Shown here one piece after another: positions 7,376-11,625 of a stretch of DNA of 11,625 nucleotides. The notes under the pieces were generated by a model, which was not told the DNA's origin, searched no databases, and worked only from the letters and a program-made list of their open reading frames with translations. This DNA is from Microbacteriaceae bacterium (lineage in GTDB: Bacteria > Actinomycetota > Actinomycetes > Actinomycetales > Microbacteriaceae): NCBI GenBank assembly GCA_012719255.1, contig JAAYAS010000008.1, positions 1-11,625 on the forward strand, given 5' to 3'. Numbering within the stretch: the stretch's first letter is position 1; every line of letters begins with the position of its first letter. The position numbers and the translations under genes are program-made.

Positions 7376-7381
7376 TAGCGT
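7376..7381 (+). promoter_or_regulatory. Candidate -10 of a leaderless hisN-like transcript
   Basis: TAGCGT fits TANNNT and ends exactly 7 nt before the GTG at 7389, the same spacing as at menG. No purine-rich ribosome binding site is seen in between, and no good -35 is visible. Confidence 0.4.
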
Positions 7382-7388
7382 CCGAGCC

Positions 7389-8306
7389 GTGACGAATCCC
7401 AGCGCCGCCGACCGCATCCGCCCCGACCTCGCCGCGCTCGCCGGACCCGCCGACGCGGTGCCGAGCGACGGGGCCCTGCTCGAGCTCGCGCTCGCGCTCG
7501 CGCAGGAGGCCGGCGAGCTCATCGCCGCGCGCCGCGCGGAGGGCGTCGAGGTCGCCGCGACGAAGACGACGATCGTCGACGTGGTCACCGCCGCCGACCG
7601 CGAGGCCGAGCAGCTGCTGCGCGACCGGCTCGCGCGGCTGCGCCCGGACGACGGCTTCTACGGCGAGGAGAGCGACCCGACCGCCGGCGGCACCGGGCTC
7701 ACCTGGGTGGTCGATCCGATCGACGGCACGGTGAACTACCTCTACGGCATCCCGAACTACGCGGTGTCGATCGCGGTCGTCACCGGCGACCCGGCCCGCG
7801 ACCCGGCCGAGTTCGAGACGATCGCCGGCGTCGTGCTCGCCCCGGCTGCCGGCGAGTGCTACGCCGCCGTGCGCGGCGGCGGAGCCACCCTCAACGGTGC
7901 GCCGATCGGCGTGGGCGACGGCCCGGCCGAGCTCGCGCAGACACTGCTCGCCACCGGTTACGCCTACGAGCCCGAGACCCGGCGGCTGCAGGCCGAGATC
8001 TGGCTCGCGCTCGCCGGCGTCGTGCGGGATGTGCGGCGGATGGGGGCGGCCTCGCTCGACCTCTGCGGCGTCGCCTCGGGTCGACTCGACGCCTACTTCG
8101 AGATCGGGCTGAAGCCGTGGGACTGGGCGGCCGGCGCACTGATCGCGCGCGAGGCCGGCGCCGAGGTGTCGGGCTGGTCGGGCGAGGCCGAGAGTCGGGG
8201 TATGCTGGTCTGCGGGCATCCGCGGATCAGCGCAGATCTGCAGCAGATGCTCGAGGCGCACGTGCCGAGCGGCCTGCGGAATCCCGGCCCCACCAGCGGA
8301 TCGTGA
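7389..8306 (+). CDS. Inositol monophosphatase family protein (ImpA/SuhB/HisN-like)
   Basis: A 305-residue Mg-dependent, lithium-sensitive-type phosphatase. Metal-site motifs are intact: DVVTAAD (64-70), GEES (92-95), WVVDPIDGTVNY (106-117), and WDWAAG (244-249). GAASLDLCGVASGRLDAYFE (219-238) is also typical. In actinobacteria such enzymes supply inositol for phosphatidylinositol or act as histidinol-phosphatase; the sequence alone does not decide, and the neighbours give no clue. The GTG start has no visible Shine-Dalgarno but a TANNNT hexamer 7 nt upstream. An N-terminal extension of about 25 residues precedes the conserved domain, so a start further in cannot be excluded. The C-terminus, rich in Gly, Pro and Ser, is slightly long. 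A 69-bp gap with its own promoter separates it from the M23 gene. Confidence 0.9.
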   Translation: MTNPSAADRIRPDLAALAGPADAVPSDGALLELALALAQEAGELIAARRAEGVEVAATKTTIVDVVTAADREAEQLLRDRLARLRPDDGFYGEESDPTAGGTGLTWVVDPIDGTVNYLYGIPNYAVSIAVVTGDPARDPAEFETIAGVVLAPAAGECYAAVRGGGATLNGAPIGVGDGPAELAQTLLATGYAYEPETRRLQAEIWLALAGVVRDVRRMGAASLDLCGVASGRLDAYFEIGLKPWDWAAGALIAREAGAEVSGWSGEAESRGMLVCGHPRISADLQQMLEAHVPSGLRNPGPTSGS

Positions 8307-8313
8307 TCAAACG

Positions 8314-8343
8314 TAGACAAACCCGTGATCTTGTCGTTACACT
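8314..8343 (+). promoter_or_regulatory. Promoter of the M23 peptidase gene
   Basis: TAGACA (8314-8319, five of six matches to TTGACA) and TACACT (8338-8343) are separated by 18 bp. Transcription would begin near 8350, leaving a leader of about 26 nt. Two copies of CGTGATC, at 8302-8308 and 8323-8329, are spaced 21 bp apart and flank the -35. Confidence 0.6.
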
Positions 8344-8375
8344 CGTCGAGTCCTGACAATCACGGAGGGTTCCGA

Positions 8376-9974
8376 ATGGCGAACGACTCGACTGCGCAGC
8401 AGCCGCTGACGCGACGCGAGCTGCGCGAGCTCGAGCGCGAGGCCCAGCGCGAGGCGCGCCTCGTCGCCGCCCGTGAGGCCGAGGCCCGTGCCGCCCGCAT
8501 CGAGGCGGAGCGCATCGAGGTCGAGCGTCGCGCCGCCCAGGCCCTCGCCGCCGCGGAGCCCGCGTTCATGTCGCGCCGCGAGCGCCGCCTCGCCGAGGCC
8601 GCCGCCGTCGAGGTCGCGCCCGTCGGGGTCGCCCCCGTCGTCGCGGCCGTCGAGCCCGCCGCCGAGGCTCCCGCCGAGCCCGTCGCCCCCGCCTTCCTCT
8701 CGCGCCGCGAGCGCCGCGAGGCCGAGCGCGCCGCCGAGCTCGCGGCCGTCGCCCGCCTCGAGGCCGAGTCGGCCGCCGCCGCCGCGCAGGTGGCCGTCGA
8801 GCTGCCCGAGCTGTTCGCCGTTCCGGCGCCGGCCGTCGACCACGCCCCGGCCGTCGCCGAGGCCCCGGTCGAGGCCCTCATCCCCGTCATCGAGCCGATC
8901 GCCGAGCGCGCGACCGACGCGATCGAGCCTGCCCCGGCCATCCGCCCGGTCGTCTCGCTCGACGCCGAGCGCGCGCTGCGCGGCACCGCGGGCGACGAGC
9001 TGCCCACCGCCCCGAGCGACGAGCCCGAGCTCGAGGTCGCCGCGGCGTTCGCCCGGCAGGGCCGCACCGTGCGCGAGACCCGCGCCGGCCGCGCCCGCCG
9101 CATCATGCTCGACAACCGCCGCTCGGCCTCGGCCGGTCGGTTCGGCGGCTCGCTGCTCGCGATGAGCTTCCTCGCCGGCACCGTCGTGCTCGGCGCCGGC
9201 TCGGCCGCCGCCATCGGGGCCATCGGCGCCCAGCAGGGCGAGGCCCAGGCGCAGGGCGACGTCGACGTGCTGCCCGAGGCGCAGCGGCTCACCGTCGCCC
9301 AGTCGGAGACGCTCGCCGTGTCGGCCCCGCGCTCCGACGAGGCGACCGCCGTCACCTCGATCGGCAGCGCCGCGGCCGCGAACCTCGCGACCGGCGTGAA
9401 GCTGCCCGACGCGAAGACCTACACCAACGACATCACCGCGAACGTGCAGTACCCGTTCCCGATGGGCGTGCAGATGACCGACATGTACGGTCCGCGCATC
9501 TCGCCCACCTGGGGTGCCTCGGGCTGGCACGGCGGCGTCGACTTCACGCCCGGCGAGGGCACCCCGATCGGCGCGATCGCCGACGGCGTCGTCATCGCGG
9601 TCGACCCGGGCACGACGACCTACGGCGTCTACGTCGAGGTGCAGCACGTGATCGACGGCGTGCAGGTCGTCTCGCTCTACGCCCACCTCGAGTCCGACAG
9701 GGTGCCGGTGAAGGTCGGCGACACCGTCTCGGTCGGCGACACCGTCGGCACCGTCGGCAACACGGGCGCCTCGACCGGTCCGCACCTCCACCTCGAGGTG
9801 CGCGTGAACGGCGACACCGTCGACCCGATGTACTTCTTCGAGAAGCTCAACGTGCCCGGCGTGCAGGTCGAGCTGCCCACGCAGCTCGTCGCCCCGAACG
9901 CCACCGGCGTCTTCGAGAAGCTCGAGCAGGCCGAGAGCCACGCGCTCATCGACCGGCTCTTCGTCGCGCGCTGA
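8376..9974 (+). CDS. Membrane-anchored M23 family metallopeptidase
   Basis: A 532-residue protein. Residues 1-250 form a charged, Ala/Glu/Arg-rich head predicted to be cytoplasmic, with likely coiled coil near 12-60 and three related motifs: LTRRELRE (11-18), FMSRRERR (64-71), FLSRRERR (107-114). A basic stretch (230-249) precedes a membrane segment at about 257-285. The extracytoplasmic peptidase M23 (LytM/lysostaphin type) domain lies near 358-490, with zinc and catalytic residues in H385xxxD389, YAHL (H437) and GPHLHL (H470, H472), so it should be an active peptidoglycan endopeptidase. The ATG at 8376 follows GGAGGG (8364-8369) by 6 nt; the in-frame ATG at 8325 lies inside the promoter. 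It stands alone, with its own promoter, upstream of tRNA genes. It could act in cell separation or wall remodelling. Confidence 0.92.
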   Translation: MANDSTAQQPLTRRELRELEREAQREARLVAAREAEARAARIEAERIEVERRAAQALAAAEPAFMSRRERRLAEAAAVEVAPVGVAPVVAAVEPAAEAPAEPVAPAFLSRRERREAERAAELAAVARLEAESAAAAAQVAVELPELFAVPAPAVDHAPAVAEAPVEALIPVIEPIAERATDAIEPAPAIRPVVSLDAERALRGTAGDELPTAPSDEPELEVAAAFARQGRTVRETRAGRARRIMLDNRRSASAGRFGGSLLAMSFLAGTVVLGAGSAAAIGAIGAQQGEAQAQGDVDVLPEAQRLTVAQSETLAVSAPRSDEATAVTSIGSAAAANLATGVKLPDAKTYTNDITANVQYPFPMGVQMTDMYGPRISPTWGASGWHGGVDFTPGEGTPIGAIADGVVIAVDPGTTTYGVYVEVQHVIDGVQVVSLYAHLESDRVPVKVGDTVSVGDTVGTVGNTGASTGPHLHLEVRVNGDTVDPMYFFEKLNVPGVQVELPTQLVAPNATGVFEKLEQAESHALIDRLFVAR

Positions 9975-9993
9975 CCCGCGCGGCCCGCGGCTC

Positions 9994-10011
9994 CGGGCGG
10001 TCCGCCGCCCG
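9994..10011 (+). terminator. Weak hairpin after the M23 gene
   Basis: A 7-bp GC stem (9994-10000 with 10005-10011) with a TCCG loop lies 20 bp after the M23 stop. There is no U-run, and it ends 2 bp before the proposed tRNA-Thr -35. The rest of the 9975-10082 gap holds only the tRNA promoter and a 6-bp hairpin (10059-10074). Confidence 0.4.
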
Positions 10012-10013
10012 AG

Positions 10014-10044
10014 TTGCGAACAGGGGGATGCGTAGTGGTAGTAT
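10014..10044 (+). promoter_or_regulatory. Promoter of tRNA-Thr/tRNA-Met
   Basis: TTGCGA (10014-10019) and TAGTAT (10039-10044) are separated by 19 bp, longer than ideal. The start would be near 10051, about 32 nt before the mature tRNA-Thr. Confidence 0.45.
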
Positions 10045-10082
10045 CTCCTGGTGCCGATCGCAGGGAATCCTGCGGCGACCAC

Positions 10083-10157
10083 GCCCCGATAGCTCAGTGG
10101 CAGAGCACTTCCATGGTAAGGAAGGGGTCGTCAGTTCAATCCTGACTCGGGGCTCCA
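10083..10157 (+). tRNA. tRNA-Thr (anticodon GGT)
   Basis: The acceptor stem GCCCCGA (10083-10089) pairs with TCGGGGC (10147-10153), with discriminator T and an encoded CCA at 10155-10157. The anticodon loop ATGGTAA on a CTTCC/GGAAG stem gives GGT (10115-10117). D arm GCTC/GAGC and T arm GTCAG/CTGAC are complete. It is 29 nt before tRNA-Met, with no terminator between them. Confidence 0.97.
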
Positions 10158-10186
10158 TCAGTTGCTCGACCAGCAGCTGAACCCCT

Positions 10187-10260
10187 GGCGGGGTAGCTCA
10201 GTTGGTGAGAGCGCACGACTCATAATCGTGAGGTCGCGGGTTCGAGCCCCGCCCCCGCTA
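10187..10260 (+). tRNA. tRNA-Met (elongator, anticodon CAT)
   Basis: The acceptor strand GGCGGGG (10187-10193) pairs with CCCCGCT (10253-10259) through six Watson-Crick pairs and a terminal G-U; the discriminator is A. The anticodon loop CTCATAA on a CACGA/TCGTG stem gives CAT (10221-10223). The T arm is GCGGG/CCCGC. The paired first position argues against initiator tRNA, although a CAT anticodon with lysidine (tRNA-Ile2) cannot be excluded by eye. CCA is not encoded, unlike in the neighbouring tRNA-Thr. Confidence 0.93.
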
Positions 10261-10267
10261 CTGACGC

Positions 10268-10301
10268 AGGACCCCCGGGAGACCGGGGGTCCTCTTCGTT
10301 T
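10268..10301 (+). terminator. Rho-independent terminator of the tRNA operon
   Basis: A perfect 11-bp stem (10268-10278 with 10283-10293) with a GAGA tetraloop is followed by a pyrimidine-rich tail ending GTTT. It starts 8 nt after tRNA-Met. Confidence 0.85.
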
Positions 10302-10314
10302 CCGGCCGGCAAGT

Positions 10315-10370
10315 GCCGCGGGGTCGACCGACCCCGCGGCTGGACGGCGGCGCGTGTTGGACGCGTCGCC
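10315..10370. repeat. Two further strong hairpins after the terminator
   Basis: The first is a 12-bp perfect inverted repeat (10315-10326 with 10329-10340) centred on AC; as RNA it would fold as a slightly shorter stem with a small loop. The second (10346-10355 with 10361-10370) has a 10-bp stem with one G-T pair and a GTTGG loop. Neither has a U-run. They lie in the 240-bp gap 10261-10500, which otherwise holds the terminator and a possible promoter. No open frame with family character was seen there. Confidence 0.6.
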
Positions 10371-10414
10371 GGACGGACGCGGTCCCGCCGCGCACGGGAA
10401 GCGTCATCGGACTG

Positions 10415-10445
10415 TTGCAATCGTGCACGAGTGCGTAATGAGGAT
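10415..10445 (+). promoter_or_regulatory. Possible promoter and palindromic operator of the LAxTG gene
   Basis: TTGCAA (10415-10420) is a fair -35. Candidates for the -10 are poor: GAGGAT (10440-10445, 19-bp spacing) or TAATGA (10436-10441). The ten bases right after the -35, TCGTGCACGA (10421-10430), form a perfect palindrome that could be an operator. Confidence 0.3.
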
Positions 10446-10500
10446 GGAGTAACGCAGGGTGCGTCGGATTCGCCCTGCCCACTCGACTGGAGTCCCGCGC

Positions 10501-11625
10501 ATGCCCGCACCGCTCACCCGTGTCCGCACGCCGCTCGCCTGGATCGCCGGGCTCGCCCTCGCCGGCACCCCGCTCGCCGCCGCCGCGGCGCTCGCCCAGG
10601 AGGGCGGCGCGGAGACCGCGCCCGTCCTCATCAGCGACGTCGAGGGCGTCTTCGAGATCGACGGCGACGTCGAGCACGACGGCGCCGGCGACTGGGACTG
10701 GGACAACTACCCCGACGAGCTGAAGAGCTTCGTCTACGACAACGGCTCGCGCGAGGCGGCGTGCAGCGGCACCGGCGAGGACGCGACCATGCTCACGCCG
10801 TCGACGAAGGCCGACGACTACCCGTTCGAGAACCTCATCATCGCCGGTCAGGTGCACGAGAAGAGCGACCTGTGCACCCTGCGCCAGGCCGTGCAGACGG
10901 TCGTCACCGGCGAGGGCGACGACGCGACGCACCAGCACCTCTACCACGTCATGGTCACCCTCGCGGTGGGCGACGGCGAGGAGGTCGTCTTCCAGTTCCT
11001 GCCGGCCGGCGTCGACGGCCCCGAGGGCGACCTCATGATCGAGCTCGACTACGACTCGGCGGGCGAGCTCACGACCCCGTACATCTGGGTGTTCCAGGAC
11101 GGCGCGTGGAGCGACCGCACCGAGCTGCTCGGCACGCCCTACCTCGTCGACTTCGCGGCCGGCGTCCGTCCCGAGACCGATGGCGACCCGTTCAAGTCGA
11201 ACGAGAAGCTCTACAACAACACCGCGCTCGAGTACACGCTCGACCTCTCGGCGCTCGACCTCGACTTCGACCTCTTCGGCGGCGACAACCCTGAGTGCAT
11301 GAGCTACGCCCCCGGCGACCTCGTCACCCGCACCGGCGAGGGCAACCCGAACACGCCCACGCCGACCACGAAGGACATCCTGCACAACGGCTGGACCATC
11401 GAGACCTGCGAGGAGGAGACCCCGCCGGTCACCACCGACCCGGAGACGACCGAGCCCGAGACCACGCAGCCGGAGACCACGGCGCCCGAGACGACGCAGC
11501 CGGCGACGACCGAGCCCGCCACGACGGCGCCGATCACCCCGCTGCCCTCGACCGAGCCGGCCTCGCCCACCGAGAAGCCGCTCGCCGAGACCGGCGCGGC
11601 CTTCGACTACGGCCTCCTCGCCGCC
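10501..11625 (+). CDS. LAxTG-type cell-wall-anchored surface protein, 3' end outside window
   Basis: The frame is open for 375 codons to the window edge with no stop. MPAPLTRVRT and a hydrophobic run (11-32) form a signal peptide with probable cleavage after ALA (30-32). Residues 33-303 are a secreted, acidic region of unrecognised family with a DWDWDNYPDE segment and four cysteines (88, 125, 266, 303), possibly two disulfides. Residues 304-360 are a Thr/Pro/Glu stalk. LAETG (361-365) matches the LAxTG signal of class E sortases of high-GC actinobacteria, and the hydrophobic segment expected next begins at the edge. GGAG at 10489-10492 lies 8 nt before the ATG. An in-frame GTG at 10459, with its own GGAG (10446-10449), would add 14 residues. 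An in-frame TAA at 10450 bars longer starts. Function is unknown; an adhesin or wall-surface role is plausible. No sortase gene is in the window. Confidence 0.88.
   Translation, partial: MPAPLTRVRTPLAWIAGLALAGTPLAAAAALAQEGGAETAPVLISDVEGVFEIDGDVEHDGAGDWDWDNYPDELKSFVYDNGSREAACSGTGEDATMLTPSTKADDYPFENLIIAGQVHEKSDLCTLRQAVQTVVTGEGDDATHQHLYHVMVTLAVGDGEEVVFQFLPAGVDGPEGDLMIELDYDSAGELTTPYIWVFQDGAWSDRTELLGTPYLVDFAAGVRPETDGDPFKSNEKLYNNTALEYTLDLSALDLDFDLFGGDNPECMSYAPGDLVTRTGEGNPNTPTPTTKDILHNGWTIETCEEETPPVTTDPETTEPETTQPETTAPETTQPATTEPATTAPITPLPSTEPASPTEKPLAETGAAFDYGLLAA
11440..11529 (+). repeat. Six 15-bp coding repeats (PETTx stalk)
   Basis: Residues 314-343 are six pentapeptides of the form P-[EA]-T-T-[EQA], four with E and the last two with A at position 2. 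The third bases vary between copies, so the protein pattern rather than the DNA is conserved. Such Thr/Pro stalks span the wall and are often O-glycosylated in actinobacteria. Confidence 0.9.

Noticed and set aside
7047..8261. 404-codon minus-strand open frame over the phosphatase and tRNA-Tyr
   Set aside because: It runs through a tRNA gene and antisense to an intact phosphatase, with low-complexity composition.
8331..8359. Alternative M23 promoter TTGTCG / TGACAA
   Set aside because: The -10 match is poor and the start would fall at or past the ribosome binding site. TAGACA/TACACT is better.
8307..8375. Cyclic di-AMP (ydaO) riboswitch before the M23 gene
   Set aside because: These riboswitches often precede actinobacterial wall hydrolases, but the gap is only 69 bp and the predicted leader about 26 nt, far too short.
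8337..10082. 581-codon minus-strand open frame opposite the M23 gene
   Set aside because: Gly/Asp/Arg-rich antisense shadow of a clearly identified peptidase gene.
10083..10260. Integrative element attachment site at the tRNA genes
   Set aside because: No integrase gene and no second copy of either tRNA 3' end was seen in the window.
10258..11385. 375-codon minus-strand frame opposite the LAxTG gene
   Set aside because: It covers terminator hairpins and lacks domains. The plus frame has a signal peptide, stalk and sorting motif.
11304..11570. Val/Ser/Gly repeat protein on the minus strand
   Set aside because: The repeat is the reverse complement of the PETTx stalk codons.

Overview
The window is high-GC DNA (C/G at nearly every third codon position) with actinobacterial gene families throughout. 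The clearest pointers are an FprA/adrenodoxin-type ferredoxin reductase beside menaquinone genes, a tRNA-Thr/tRNA-Met pair, an M23 peptidase with RRER-type motifs in a cytoplasmic head, and a surface protein carrying a LAxTG (sortase E-type) signal. A Microbacteriaceae member such as an Agromyces- or Microbacterium-like organism fits best; this rests on recognised protein patterns, not a database search.

Region 1 (1-4175, + strand) is a respiratory-quinone cluster. It holds the 3' half of isochorismate synthase (menF), demethylmenaquinone methyltransferase (menG), a trans-polyprenyl diphosphate synthase that probably makes the menaquinone side chain, and an FprA-type ferredoxin-NADP reductase. 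The first and last steps of ring synthesis and the tail synthase are adjacent, so the products plausibly act in one pathway. The reductase's link to it is unproven. A three-copy 19-bp tandem repeat abuts the menG -10 element.

Region 2 (4209-7057) has a leftward pair, yajQ then cls (cardiolipin synthase), divergent from a ZIP-family metal transporter (zupT). The 46-bp yajQ/zupT gap contains -10-like hexamers on both strands that overlap almost completely. fprA and cls converge on a 33-bp gap filled by a hairpin.

Region 3 (7058-8306) has a leftward tRNA-Tyr and a rightward inositol monophosphatase-family gene, diverging from a 135-bp gap. A hairpin separates zupT from the tRNA.

Region 4 (8376-11625) has a membrane-anchored M23 peptidase, tRNA-Thr(GGT), tRNA-Met(CAT), a strong terminator and two further hairpins. 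It ends with a secreted, Thr/Pro-stalked protein reading LAETG at residues 361-365 and still open at the window edge. Three genes (menG, hisN-like, yajQ) have a TANNNT hexamer 6-7 nt before the start codon, suggesting leaderless mRNAs. No gene-free stretch exceeds 300 bases. Most of the window is conserved housekeeping DNA. The least explained parts are the LAxTG protein and its hairpin-rich upstream region, the menG repeat and the shared yajQ/zupT -10 region.
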